A stretch of 64,000 nt of DNA, taken from positions 19,481,151 through 19,545,150 of the forward strand of contig OX336353.1 of the NCBI GenBank assembly GCA_946902875.1. The letters are read 5' to 3'. The position numbers and the translations under genes are program-made. The DNA is from Nematopogon swammerdamellus. Lineage: Eukaryota > Arthropoda > Insecta > Lepidoptera > Adelidae. The notes beneath the pieces were generated by a model. It was not told where the DNA came from and did no database searches. It worked only from the letters and a program-made list of their open reading frames with translations. This document shows, in pieces, positions 24,601-32,170 of this stretch; position 1 is the stretch's first letter; every line of letters begins with the position of its first letter.

Positions 24601-25843
24601 TTATAATACTATGCACCCAGTCAGTACGCACACTATTATATCTAACCTACACCTCCGGCTTCCCTCAGTCAAATTTTCACGCCACGCCACTGTGAACGTT
24701 GTTAGGATTCTTCGTCAAACTGTAGGTGTACCCTTAGCTCAAAAGGTGGTAGGGTTCAAGTGGGTTCAACGCGCCCTGATTGATAGCAACACACCATTGT
24801 AGTACAATGGGAACCGCAAGTACAATGATTGTACTTACGGTTTCCAACTCACATTCTCTGGCCGAGCACCCAGGCATGCCCAGTTCATATAACCCCAAAA
24901 CGATGACTTATATATATGGGTGGATCAACTTTTTCTTGTAACGTAAAAACCAGATGCAAAGTCAAATAAAAAAAAAGTTTATTACAATTTAATACTTAGC
25001 TGAAAATCAATAAGTATAAAATACTCAGGTTGATAGGCAATTGAAATAAAAGTAGAGAACTATTTAAAATAAAACATTAACCAAATTTTTAGGGGTGACC
25101 CAGGGGACAATTTTGTCCCCAGTTTTGTATGGAAAAAAGGGGTTATCCTCAGGGTAACCAATATTTTTTTTTAATTACTCAAAATTCTTTGTGCAACTTC
25201 TTTCTTATTAATCAATTACTTATCAGAGATGTACTGTAACTATTAAAATAAGGTGAATTTATCAAGATAATATCATATATATATTTTTTTTTTACGTTTA
25301 GTTTATAAGTTATTTTAGTTTAGTTTTATCAATTTCTTAATTTTAGTTTAATTTTATTGTATTAGGTTATTTTGTATAATTTAAATAAAGAGAGAGATAT
25401 AAAGATAATATCCTGTTTTCAGACAGATACAAAAAACCAGAAAAAGTTTATTCACCCATAATATGCGTATTAAAGTATTTATGTAGTATTAGTTTGTAGT
25501 TTATCATCATTCAATCATATTGCTTTAGTTACTGCTTAATACATTGCCACAAACTATTCTTGTGTGCCTGCATATACTTCTCCCACATCCCAAGGCTTAC
25601 TTAGGATATAATGCATTAAGCTCACCTATTGTGCCTAATTTGTATTAATTGCTGTTCAATAAAGAATATAATACACATATATACATACTTAACTTATTAA
25701 GATCATCAAAACCAAAAATGAAAACTTACGTTGTTCAAATTAAAAGTGGCGACAGGATTGACCTGGCTGCATAAGCCCAACTGCAACACTTGCGAACTGC
25801 ACTCCACGCCAAATATCACCACGAACATCAACCAGAAATGCAT
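10145..25843 (-). CDS. Lipocalin A: apolipoprotein-D/bilin-binding-like secreted lipocalin, complete 4-exon gene
   Basis: Reading exons 25843-25730, 23697-23490, 11857-11759 and 10311-10145 (minus strand) gives one open frame of 195 aa with intron phases 0, 1, 1 and GT-AG junctions throughout. Seen: an N-terminal hydrophobic signal (about residues 1-16), the lipocalin GxW motif as G41-T42-W43 followed by YEMERF, the second conserved region ATDYINFA near residues 118-125, the third region arginine in WILSR (R148), and four cysteines (25, 59, 130, 185) spaced as in insect lipocalins with two disulphides. One N-glycosylation sequon at N89. The protein ends HVED with no membrane tail, so it is inferred to be soluble and secreted. 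Family knowledge: such barrels carry small hydrophobic ligands (lipids, bilins, pheromones); the ligand cannot be told here. Length is normal for the family. Intron 2 is 11.6 kb and swollen by two Helitrons, SINEs and LINE pieces. Confidence 0.9.
10428..10835 (+). mobile_element. MITE of the 'accggccaagtgcgagt' family, one end plus middle
   Basis: Starts AAAAAACCGGCCAAGTGCGA, the same terminal sequence that bounds 57054-57595, then GAACTCGCGCACCGAGGGTT. It ends in the GACA/GACG run near 10820. It lies in intron 3 of lipocalin A. Confidence 0.65.
10843..11030 (-). mobile_element. LINE 3'-end fragment
   Basis: T-rich start (inverse poly-A) and then CGCGACATATGGCGCCGAGC and CATGCCGACCTGACAGGTGC, shared with 23740-23965, 26150-26290, 33193-33350 and 37180-37357. 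The minus-strand translation gives a LINE-type end (FKRGVNGHLSGRHGIRNP). Confidence 0.6.
11405..11752. mobile_element. Inverted-repeat element with TTAGG run, next to the exon 3 donor
   Basis: Arms of roughly 80 bp (about 11416-11500 and 11670-11752) share ACTTCCTGGCTCCTTCCT and GGCTCGAA in opposite orientation. Between them lies TTAGGTTAGGTTAGGTTAGG followed by TCAGG variants (11534-11568). It starts within about 10 bp of the splice donor of lipocalin A exon 3. Its class is unknown. Confidence 0.55.
11534..11568. repeat. Short interstitial (TTAGG)n telomere-type tract
   Basis: Four TTAGG units followed by TCAGG variants. TTAGG is the insect telomere repeat. A second short run (GTTAGGTTAGGTTAGATTAG) occurs at about 61833-61855. 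Confidence 0.6.
11759..11857 (-). CDS. Lipocalin A exon 3 (ATDYINFAVVYGC region)
   Basis: 99 bp between the acceptor TGATTGCAG and the donor GTGAGT; phase 1 at both ends. It encodes the second structurally conserved lipocalin region, LTVVATDYINFAVVYGC, with the third cysteine (C130). The same stretch in lipocalin B reads VLATDYINFALIYSC. An inverted-repeat element begins only a few bases beyond the splice donor (see 11405-11752). Confidence 0.9.
11858..12628. other. Intron 2 of lipocalin A, AT-rich with a LINE 3' fragment at 12300-12372
   Basis: Mostly AT-rich. 12300-12372 carries CATGGGCGTCGCTAGACACC and ends in poly-A, a plus-strand LINE 3' end of the family at 37180-37357. Nothing else is recognised. 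Confidence 0.45.
12629..12810 (+). mobile_element. Family B repeat, truncated
   Basis: GTCGGTGTTGTGCTGCAAGT ... CAGCACAACATCGACCACC, then CTGCATGTCGTCACCTGGTC. The 3' end is missing. It lies in intron 2 of lipocalin A. Confidence 0.6.
12837..13140 (+). mobile_element. 5S/tRNA chimeric SINE with shortened 5S segment
   Basis: The head reads TCAGCCTCGGTAGCTCAGTG then directly GTACTCGGATGGGTGACCGC, so about 50 bp including the first part of the 5S segment is deleted. The body and poly-A tail are complete. Confidence 0.82.
13497..14166 (+). mobile_element. TIR element of the 'agggttccgtag' / 'cttggccgctttttt' type
   Basis: Begins AGGGTTCCGTAGTCAACAAG with a (TCCG/TCTG)n run and ends GACACGCACTTGGCCGCTTT. 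It is related to the other GGCCAAGTGCG elements, with a C-rich run at 13861. A (GTATT)n microsatellite precedes it (13365-13385). Confidence 0.5.
14171..14739. other. AT-rich LINE-like 3' region with two direct repeats
   Basis: ACTTGAAGTATCAAGTTGTC occurs near 14441 and 14590, each followed by GGGTTAATA. A related segment (GGTACCTAGTCAAG) recurs at about 17005 after the LINE fragment. Probably LINE 3' UTR; there is no ORF. Confidence 0.4.
14740..14976 (-). pseudogene. LINE ORF2 C-terminal fragment, cut by Helitron copy 2
   Basis: The minus frame reads KYLDLQHEVTKMWPVDSTI, then VPIVVSVHGLIAKSLDDHLK and QKAALLDTARIVRRFLSLGP before a stop. This is the extreme C-terminus typical of a group of invertebrate non-LTR retrotransposon polyproteins. 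The upstream ORF ends abruptly at the Helitron at 14977 and is not resumed recognisably on its far side. Confidence 0.65.
14977..16972 (+). mobile_element. Non-autonomous Helitron, copy 2 (1,996 bp)
   Basis: Same ends, layout and exact length as copy 1, preceded by A and followed by T. It has the same forward array, retro-ORF fragment (16135-16533) and inverted array. It lies in intron 2 of lipocalin A in antisense orientation to the gene. Confidence 0.9.
16135..16533 (+). pseudogene. Captured retroelement ORF fragment, Helitron copy 2
   Basis: 132 codons identical in protein to copy 3 (20739-21137) and differing at a few residues from copy 1 (for example LAPSH against LASSH, VSRHQ against VSHHQ). 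The upstream frameshift is the same as in copy 1, so it existed before the copies spread. Confidence 0.65.
17042..17782 (-). pseudogene. Jockey/CR1-like LINE, reverse transcriptase C-terminal part, 5'-truncated
   Basis: The minus frame 17782-17324 shows FLGVIFDRTLTWKPHIDALA, AACYAIKKIKELCG and SLMSYGLLFWGNA, the thumb/connection region after the RT core, then LQKRALRCVLSMKARDSCRN. A frameshift near 17330 leads to a second frame ending KKDYYSVKEALADKVIS at 17042. The RT catalytic FADD motif lies in the missing 5' part. Same family as 26935-27290. Confidence 0.75.
17965..18052 (+). mobile_element. 5S/tRNA SINE body fragment
   Basis: CCAGTTCAGTGTAGCCAACT and GCACTGTCATGACATCTAGT match the 3' part of the SINE body. 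There is no tail. Confidence 0.5.
18065..18160. repeat. Poly-C repeat bounded by CCACGTGGAC / GTCCACACGTGG
   Basis: CCACGTGGACACTTTTTGGG, a long C run (about 18100-18131) and GTCCACACGTGG. A relative lies at 19395-19492 with a similar C run. The open frames across it (polyproline/polyglycine) are compositional. Confidence 0.5.
18597..19260. repeat. Paired LINE-tail-like repeats around a large palindrome
   Basis: AAAAAAACGGAGGGGTGTTA, a (GT)n run and GGCATCGTAGCTCCCAAACG occur at 18607-18700 and 19130-19230. Between them, about 18861-18946 and 18973-19061 are inverted copies (CTTAAAGGAGTCGGG / CCCGACTCCTTTAAG) with a spacer of about 26 bp, giving a near-perfect palindrome of about 200 bp. Confidence 0.6.
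19395..19880. other. Poly-C repeat and AT-rich intron sequence
   Basis: 19395-19492 is the second poly-C repeat. 19500-19880 is AT-rich with no recognised feature. Confidence 0.4.
19881..20198 (-). mobile_element. Family B repeat, full length
   Basis: Starts GTACCGTGTGGGGCCGGTAC and ends GGGATACAGCGTGTG, followed by an (ATGT)n run: the inverse of the copy at 3625-3942 including its (ATAC)n flank. Confidence 0.65.
20300..22299 (-). mobile_element. Non-autonomous Helitron, copy 3 (2,000 bp)
   Basis: Opposite orientation to copies 1 and 2: the CTAG end is at 20300 and the TC start at 22299, again with A/T flanks. Four bases longer through one extra unit in the (CAAA)n run. It is the closest relative of copy 2. 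It lies in lipocalin A intron 2, in the sense direction of the gene. Confidence 0.9.
20739..21137 (-). pseudogene. Captured retroelement ORF fragment, Helitron copy 3
   Basis: Same 132-codon frame as in copy 2, with identical predicted residues, including GPWSSEAKRG and QRVSLAIQRGNAAS. Confidence 0.65.
22497..22918. mobile_element. TA-type MITE with about 70-bp inverted ends
   Basis: Ends share AACTCAACGTCAAG..GGGAACCAGGGAGTA and TTTATGACTACCCAGGGAAA in inverted orientation; the right end is GTTTTGGGACACGTTG. The left terminus is partly altered. The second copy at 61154-61548 shows the boundaries better. A fragment of a different repeat (GGAGGAGGTTCTCAATTCGA) abuts it on the left. Confidence 0.65.
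22919..23489. other. Intron 2 sequence, AT-rich, with a (GACA)n tail-like tract
   Basis: 23340-23430 has AAGTTTTAAGCCGTTCAGGA and a short GACAGACGG run like LINE/MITE tails in Lepidoptera. The rest is unremarkable. Confidence 0.35.
23490..23697 (-). CDS. Lipocalin A exon 2 (GxW motif, strands A-D)
   Basis: 208 bp between the acceptor TTGTGTTCCAG and the donor GTAAGAG. It begins FLGTWYEMERFPVWYENQGQ and contains the second cysteine (C59) and the sequon NST. It ends after the first base of a codon (phase 1). This is the classical GTWYE lipocalin signature exon. The DNA just upstream (23740-23965) is an unrelated LINE 3' fragment. Confidence 0.92.
23740..23965 (-). mobile_element. LINE 3'-end fragment in intron 1 of lipocalin A
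   Basis: T-rich start, GCGACATGTGGCACCGGGCC, CATGCTGGCCTGACAGGTGC and GAGAACGTTCCAGAGTTTAC. Same family as 10843-11030, retaining somewhat more of the ORF end. Confidence 0.6.
23966..25729. other. Intron 1 of lipocalin A, no gene recognised
   Basis: 24190-24330 is an AT-rich near-palindrome followed by CCACTGATGACGACGAAAGA. 24430-24560 contains GGTCCCTCGGTGCAGCCGGT and GTTCGAGGTTCCATAAAAAA, which looks like a degraded SINE-type element. The short ORFs at 24429-24802 have no domain. Confidence 0.35.
25730..25843 (-). CDS. Lipocalin A exon 1 (signal peptide and N-terminus)
   Basis: 38 codons from the ATG at 25843 to the donor GTAAG just below 25730; phase 0. It encodes a hydrophobic leader (MHFWLMFVVIFGVE) and then the first structural cysteine in LQLGLCSQVNP, the usual position before the GxW strand. 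This ATG is the only one that gives a signal peptide and joins in frame to exon 2. The upstream DNA (25844-26030) holds a cluster of GATAA motifs. Confidence 0.9.
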
Positions 25844-25899
25844 CTTTATTGACTTACAATTTCTGTTACACTACAACGCGACGCGACAAACGACTAAAC

Positions 25900-26030
25900 T
25901 TGGAATTAGTCACAGCATCTTCGTTTATCGGACTTCACGATTTATCGCTTTTATTGGCACATCATTGATAAGATATTTCATCTCGATACTTGATTTGCGA
26001 TAAAGCGAATATTTTATCGACCTCCGCCAT
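25900..26030 (-). promoter_or_regulatory. GATAA-motif cluster upstream of lipocalin A
   Basis: Five GATAA/TTATC cores lie within about 90 bp (near 25927, 25942, 25968, 25998 and 26013), 85-170 bp upstream of the lipocalin A start codon. GATA factors drive fat body and gut expression of many insect genes. Most cores are CGATAA, so the match to WGATAR is partial. Suggestive only. Confidence 0.3.
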
Positions 26031-26149
26031 TGACTCAACATCCTGGCACGAGTGAGCCGTCACTTGATGAATGTCTACAAGTCAAATTGTGTCTATCTAT
26101 CTTTGCCTACATTACATAATTGTTTTGTTTTATGACAAATTATGTGGCA

Positions 26150-26290
26150 TAGTTTCACCAACTAGTAGGTTTCTAACGATGCCCATGAACATTCTGTGAT
26201 GTACGGGGATTGCGAATGCTATGCCGGCCTGACAAGGGTCATTTCACGCCACTTTTGAAAAACCCCAGGCTGTACTTGGGAGGATATACT
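26150..26290 (-). mobile_element. LINE 3'-end fragment
   Basis: GATGCCCATGAACATTCTGT, TGCCGGCCTGACAAGGGTCA and CTGTACTTGGGAGGA: a diverged copy of the 10843-11030 family. Confidence 0.5.
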
Positions 26291-26307
26291 TAGATGGATA
26301 TGACATA

Positions 26308-26642
26308 CATCACGCTGTATCTCGACAATTGGGGCGAGCAGAGTAATCGGTGTTGTGTTGCATGAGCTCTCTTGAATTACAGCACAACACCGATTAAGCA
26401 CCACGTTTAGCAAAATATTATAAAATGTACATGCAAGAAGAATATCAGGCACCAAGAAGGCACGAAAACAATAACAGTTACCTATTGCATAACTGTGCAG
26501 GGACCTCGATAAACCGACCTCGACCTCGTGAGAGGTCGGTGGGCTGTCGCGCTTTAGCAGGGGATCTTGTCCTCGCCTTTTACGAAGTGCACGGCGAGAG
26601 ATTCAGTGGACCTGTTCCTTTCACGTACGGGGCCACAAACGG
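26308..26642 (+). mobile_element. Family B repeat, diverged full-length copy
   Basis: The inverted repeat GTAATCGGTGTTGTGTTG ... CAGCACAACACCGAT, then GGGATCTTGTCCTCGCCTTT, CGGCGAGAGATTCAGTGG and CGGGGCCACAAACGG. An older copy than 3625 or 32657. Confidence 0.55.
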
Positions 26643-26934
26643 TGCTCTTATAACAACGGTTCTCTACTCTTACGAATAAGAACTGACGGAGATGTCGAAT
26701 TTTGTAATAGACATAGGGATGTTACCTTTAGAGCAGCTCGACCTTCGTCTTCGCGAGTTCCTGAATCGCGGCAAGTCCACCAAGCCTACGCACCTCGGAC
26801 TCTGGCCTCGACTCCGATGGAGTTACTCAGGCGAAGACGTCGACATAGGCCTACGCAGTTCGGCCTTGAGGACTCATCATCATCAACGCCCAACCGCAAC
26901 CCTTTTCCTGTCTGTTCAATATCAATCCTAAATA

Positions 26935-27290
26935 TGAAAACTAGAGATACTTGTAGGACAGCGTTCGGAGAGATAGGAATCATGACTTTACCAAGTGCAT
27001 ATGTTTACCAGAACATATGCTATGCCAGAAAATGCATTCATGATTCCTCTCTCAATTCCGACAATCATAACTATGACACACGGGGTAAGAATAATGTACA
27101 ACTAATAAGACATAGATTAGCTAAAACTACAAAAAGCTTTATTTGTAATAGTGTTAGATTTTATAATAAACTGTCTCCTAACATAAAACAATTAGATGAC
27201 AATAATTTTAAACGACGGATTAAAATAATGTTAATTGAAAAGAGTTATTACAGTATTAAGGATGCATTAACTGACCGTAATTTTATCTAA
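26935..27290 (+). pseudogene. Jockey/CR1-like LINE C-terminal fragment
   Basis: The plus frame from about 26940 reads RDTCRTAFGEIGIMTLPSAY, then YARKCIHDSSLNSDNHNYDT, SFICNSVRFYNKLSPNIKQL and KSYYSIKDALTDRNFI before the stop at 27290. It aligns by eye with the end of 17042-17782 (KDYYSVKEALADK). 5'-truncated; its 3' UTR continues to about 27540. Confidence 0.7.
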
Positions 27291-27719
27291 GAGTCTGACT
27301 ACTATTTTTCCCACTAACAAATTTTGACAATTCGATACACTTTGTATCATTTGATTTTTAATATGACTTATTACATTTCTTTGTAATAAACGTAAACTAA
27401 TTGTTTTATTTGACTTGATATAATATGAAATATCAAAATTGACGATGGCACTATACACCAGATATAGGTAATTTAAATAGGCAGTGTGGTCAGATTCTTC
27501 AGTATTCATGTTTATGCTGTAAATATTAATGCTCTTGTGAGCGGTAGTATGGGTTAATTATTTGTAAGTTACTATAATATAATACTTATAAGGTACTAAC
27601 AAAACATTGTGACTTGCGAAGTTTGTTTGTCAGTTCTTCTTCGCATTGAACTTAGAACTGGCGGAATTTTCGACATGTCCAAGCGTAGGTTACCTACCTG
27701 TGGATGAAATTATACAATA

Positions 27720-27760
27720 AACAATAAACAATAATAAACAATATCACAATATTGACTTCA
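27720..27760 (+). repeat. (AATAAAC)n microsatellite
   Basis: Short run of ACAATAAACAATAAACAATA, typical of LINE 3' termini. Confidence 0.5.
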
Positions 27761-27836
27761 AGCTTGATACTGCAAATCAGTAGATGAATTTTTAAAAAAT
27801 CTAGGTCTCCTTTCTACACTAGTCTTAAGCCGCGTC

Positions 27837-28160
27837 TTATGCGCATGTTTTTTCGTGTTGTTTCTTGTGTAATGTAGTACGCGGGTACCTTAACTTGAAA
27901 TTCCGGGGGTAGGCAGCGACAACGGATCTCCACGCGTCATTATCCTGACACACCTCTGCCGCCTCTTCCACTCTAATAATGTTCTTCATACATGCTCGGC
28001 AGTTATGGATACAACGCACTTGACCCTTTTTGAGCACATGCCCGATCTGGTCTAGGTATGTGCGTCAAGGGCAACCCTTCCTGAATCTTACATTCACATT
28101 CGATCCATAAATTTATTTCGTTAGTCTCCTATCATATCATCCATTCTTCGAACATGTACC
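27837..28160 (-). pseudogene. RTE-like LINE C-terminal fragment, decayed
   Basis: The minus frame gives LKKGQVRCIHNCRACMKNII and VEEAAEVCQDNDAWRSVVAA, homologous to the end of 37743-38271. Upstream codons (near 28150, HVRRMDD) are interrupted by stops. Confidence 0.65.
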
Positions 28161-28810
28161 TACATCTAATATTATAAACACTTTTTACTATGGGTGGGTA
28201 CGTGAATGTGTTAGTTTGCCTCCATCACCCCTGAGGCTGTCTGGTTTCTTCGGTCTAGCCGTTGTGAGAGAACTCCTAGATGAAGGACGCCCCAAGTTTA
28301 AAGTTTCACGGTGGTATGGTACATGGAAAGATCGCAAATTTTGCTCATACGTAGAAACAAGATGTTCAAATGTCTTTAATTGTTTTTCACACTCACGTTT
28401 CTGTACACAATATATCAGTCGCACTTCAAGTCTTCAATATCATCACGCTACAATATCGTGACCTAAATATTGTTCTACCTAGATAAAGACAATCGCAGTG
28501 TCAGTAGATAGCAGGGCAATGCCAGACTTTTAGTATAAACATTACCACTTCAGGTTTATTTACATTGTACTTAATATATTTAAAGCGAAAAATATGTTTG
28601 TAAGTCGTACTTATCCAAGGTTATATTGCTTGCTAGCAAAGAAGGGTCGAGAAGGAACGTATTGAACTGGCTATTAGTCAGTGAATGTTGGCTGTTTTTT
28701 TAATACGATTGTGGAGTATTTTATATATATATAGGTATATATATTTTTTATGTAAACCAACATGGGTGGCCGTGTCGAGAGACCAATGGTACAGTCGATA
28801 GAGCCAAAAA
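28161..28810. other. No recognised gene
   Basis: Two overlapping 78-81-codon frames (28188-28461, both strands) show no known motif. The remainder is AT-rich. Confidence 0.35.
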
Positions 28811-29184
28811 CCTCTCTCCTCGCGAAACCACGCTCAGTGAGGCGCCATGCCAGCAGATTTGCGGAGTGTTGCTAGGCTGTCTAGCCCGTTGATACGACGT
28901 TTGAAGACACCCAGGTTAAAGGATTCGGGAAACACACTCGCCGGGAGACAGTTCCACACCCTAGCGCTACGACAAAGAAACGATTTTGAGAACCGATGGG
29001 TTCCCAAAAGCCCAATGTCAACAACAAAAGGGTGCTCAGTTTCTCCGCGGCGAGTGCTGCGAAGATAGGCTGGATGGCAAGGAATAAGGGAAGCAATTTC
29101 CTCCGAGCAGCGTCCATGATAGTACCTGTAGAACAGACTGAGTGACCCTACAAATCGTCTGTGACTTAGAAATGTAATATTCAA
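28811..29184 (-). pseudogene. LINE reverse-transcriptase ORF C-terminus
   Basis: The minus frame 29184-28834 contains RRFVGSLSLFYRYYHGRCSE, SRSTRR-like segments, SFLCRSARVWNCLPASVFPE and FNLGVFKRRINGLDS, the usual end of a jockey/CR1-like ORF2. A short relative is at 52690-52775; another at 46552-46971 is a different subfamily with the same pattern. Confidence 0.72.
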
Positions 29185-29464
29185 TTGTTGAATGGCTTAT
29201 AAAAGCCATTGTGTTGTGTGTATCGTGTATACACACATACATAATATGTTGTGGTATCTCTACTGTCGACACTACTCGAATAATCACTCAGTGAAAGTTC
29301 CGTGAATGCGGAACTGAAGGACCGGTGAATCACCTGTGTATTTCTGAAGCGCCAACTCTCGAGTAGTCCTCGCTATCTTAGAAGAGGAGTGCTACAACAA
29401 AATTAATCCAGAAGGAAAAGTCAATAGACTTTAGGACAGTGTCATGTAACATCCAGATAATAAC

Positions 29465-29625
29465 TTGCAAAGAAGTGACAATATAGGTTTCAGAGGATAT
29501 AGCACAGAGCATATCATTCGCAATGCATTAGCAGACGAAATTGCCAGGAATGGTCAAGACCCTGGAGCTCATTTCTCGGAAAGAACAACCATAGAATCCG
29601 TTAACAAGGGGTGTTCCCCGTGGAC
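29465..29625 (+). repeat. Repeat related to the duplicated block at 48135 and 48967
   Basis: CCCTGGAGCTCATTTCTCGG and AAGAACAACCATAGAATCCG match GAACCTGGAACTCTTCTCCA and AAAGGACAACCATAGAATCC. Function unknown. Confidence 0.45.
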
Positions 29626-29635
29626 CAACTGTGTA

Positions 29636-29704
29636 GCACAACTAGTTGTGCCATCCCCAAAACTGTTCCCAATGACACAACTACGTAGTTGTGTCATTGG
29701 GAAC
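29636..29704. repeat. Two adjacent perfect palindromes
   Basis: GCACAACTAGTTGTGC (16 bp, 29636-29651) and a perfect 40-bp palindrome at 29665-29704 centred on CTACGTAG with arm GTTCCCAATGACACAACTAC. There is no spacer in either. Confidence 0.85.
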
Positions 29705-29882
29705 GATTAATTAAATAAAATGCAAAAGAATTTTTTTTTTATGGAAACTGACACGGTTTGCTACATCACCTACAACATCCGTGATGTTAGCCCATAACAC
29801 CGGGTGAACTAGGTTCCATGCCAGTGCTTCCCTTCGGTCGTGCCGGCTACACTGAACTGGACGGAAAACACAAACTATTTAC

Positions 29883-31756
29883 TAGGGTGGGTCACTCTTG
29901 TACGGAGAAAAAAAAAAGTGTTTTAATTGAATGGTAATAGTTCTAAAAAGCTGTAAGTAACTGGTCTAGTTAAATGAAATTAAGCCAAAAAAAATTACTT
30001 TTCCTGCATCTTCAGCCCGCGCATGGTCTTCAAAAAAATGGGAAATATTCAATAATAATTTTTTTATTTAATTTTTACAATTTATTAATTACAATGAAGC
30101 ATGTATTACAAGTGACATAAAACTTACAAATAAACATGAAACATAAATCGTGTAACTTAAAATAAACAGTAATGTAGACAGATATTCAATAAAAGTCATT
30201 TGAATCACTGTTTAAAATCCTTCTTACTTTGGAATTGTTTCATGATTTCTCTCGAGGAAATCTTTGCTAGTATTAAGCCTTCTCTCGACTTTTTATCACA
30301 GAACGGCACAGCTGCTTCCGTCACAATTTTCACAGATCGCTCTACAGCTTGTGTATGACAAGGTAACTTCATAAATTTCAGACTGTCGTCGCGTTTAGTT
30401 TCGATGATCTTGGTTATCTCTTCATGGGTAACATTTTTCAGAATCGGTGGTTCGTACAGAGTCTGCTTCAAGTCTATTAGGTCAATATATGACCCAGCTG
30501 CGAGATTGTCTGCGGGACCTCAAATACACGAGGATGTTTATTTATTTCATGCTTTTATTATTCTTCTGGCAGCCAGTTCTCTCACATGTTTTTCTTCGTC
30601 AGTCAGCATTACCAACAACAGATTTTCTGGATGTAAGAAGTATGAATTACGTCGAATAACAGGATCTAATACTGTCTTCAGTTCGTCAGGGAGGTATCGT
30701 GAACTAGAAATTAATTTCCATAGGTTTCCATTTCCACTTTGAATGAAAACTTTTCATCAACTGTATTACTCGCTTATACTTATGAGACACAATTGGAATT
30801 GAAGCTTTTTTTCCAAACATTTTCCACTTCCACTGAAACAATCTCTGCAATATCAAGGAAGGACGTCTCTTTATTACTGCTTCTCTCGATTTTTAAACAA
30901 GATCTGGTCCATTCATAATGTTTCACGACGTCTTCGCAAGTCTGTAATTCATTTTATCGAAATTCTTGTGTGGTTCCAAATATAAGACACTGGTGCGTTT
31001 TTCTTGACTCCTCCATGTTCACGAATAGTTCAAATTAAGTGATAACGATAACAAACACAATAATACGTCGTAATGGCGCAGAAACCGGCAGCGCGACTTT
31101 GCAGCACTTTTAATTAAATGAATTAGTGCGTTTTCTCTGCAGTTGGTCAGCCTGTATCCCACAGAGCATCAAATACCTACCGCCCGGGCACCCTACTAGA
31201 GGCGCCCTAAGCGATGATATTTGAAACCCAATAACCGTACGCTGAGCTGCTAGCGCTTTGTATGTGTGTGTGTGCTAGTATCGACACTACACACAAAGAG
31301 GAGCAACTTAGGCACACGCACAAAACAAATGCACACGCACAACACACATATGTAAGTCATAGGCCACGCCCACAGGCTTCAACGGCGTTGTAGAGAAATC
31401 GCGCTCACGGCGGCGCCTCTAGTAGGGGCGGGCGCGCGCATTTCATGCTCTGTGCTGTATCCCCTACCCCGCGCAATAGAACAGAGAGTAATAGTGGAGA
31501 GAAGAGTACATTCCATCGTTTCTAAGGTCATTTCAAGTCAGACTTGGTTTTTTTAAACCATAATTTTAATGTATTTAATGGTTGCATATTTTTACTATTT
31601 TGTAGATTTTTACAGATTTTCAAATGCGCGGGCTAAAGCAATTGAAATATTTGAGTGTTATTTCACTAAAGCTTTACATAGACAATACTGTACATAGACA
31701 ACTTTTCCCCCCTATCACAAAACGATTGAAGAAAAAAAAATTTATGACCCACCCTA
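29883..31756 (-). mobile_element. hAT-like transposon (1,874 bp), decayed, nested in a SINE
   Basis: 12-bp terminal inverted repeats TAGGGTGGGTCA / TGACCCACCCTA and 8-bp target duplications CTATTTAC / CTATTTAT, which fit the hAT preference nTnnnnAn. It contains a minus-strand ORF in pieces (30205-30961). It is not alignable to a known autonomous element from memory. Confidence 0.7.
30205..30961 (-). pseudogene. Fragmented ORF of the hAT-like element
   Basis: Minus-strand pieces: ELQTCEDVVKHYEWTRSCLK, FLDIAEIVSVEVENVWKKAS and IPIVSHKYKRVIQLMKSF (about 30950-30720), then in another frame EEITKIIETKRDDSLKFMKL, PCHTQAVERSVKIVTEAA and SREIMKQFQSKKDF (30471-30205). This looks like an uncharacterised protein family seen in many invertebrate genomes in transposon contexts. 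No DDE catalytic triad or BED finger is recognisable, so a link to the transposase is inferred from position only. Confidence 0.5.
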
Positions 31757-32076
31757 CTATTTATATAGCCGTTTCGACCGACGTTTCAGTCAGTGCGGTG
31801 GTACCAACCCGGGCGGGTTGAACCCTACCACCTAGTAAGGTAAGAAGGGAAGGAACCTACAGTTTTACGTGGAATCCGAACCACAGTCAGCCTCCAACGG
31901 TCGAGCGGTCACCCATCCAAGTACTGACCGGCCCAGCGTTGCTAAAGCATCAATAGCGACAGTCGACTGTCTGCACCACTGAGCTATCGAGGCTGAGTAA
32001 GGTGGCTTCCGGAATTGAGCGCGGCGTTTTCTCGCAGTCACATAATACTGGACAATGTTCCATTATCTGCATATTT

Positions 32077-32160
32077 GTACCGTGTGGGGTCGGTACTTAA
32101 AAAGAATAGCCCCACTGCATCTCTCCCCGTCGCATGTCGTAAAAGTCGACTAAGGGATAA
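32077..32160 (-). mobile_element. Family B end fragment
   Basis: GTACCGTGTGGGGTCGGTAC to CGACTAAGGGATAAG, just before a full SINE. The order B-end then SINE is the same as in the chimeras at 4441 and 45134, read on the other strand, but here the SINE head is complete. Confidence 0.6.
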
Positions 32161-32170
32161 GAAAATTCAT

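Larger units (their letters stand above)
29731..31996 (-). mobile_element. 5S/tRNA chimeric SINE split by a hAT-like insertion
   Basis: 29731-29882 is the SINE 3' part and 31757-31996 its body and head (GGTCACCCATCCAAGTACTG, GAGCTATCGAGGCTGA, all inverse). The two halves join exactly when the insert and one copy of the 8-bp duplication are removed, giving the usual CTATTTACATAGCC junction. Confidence 0.85.

Noticed and set aside
24429..24802. Overlapping 63-88-codon ORFs in lipocalin A intron 1
   Set aside because: They include a SINE-like degraded segment and show no motif or exon-like splice sites.
30404..30742. Plus-strand 112-codon ORF
   Set aside because: Antisense to the decayed ORF of the hAT-like element, with no motif of its own.
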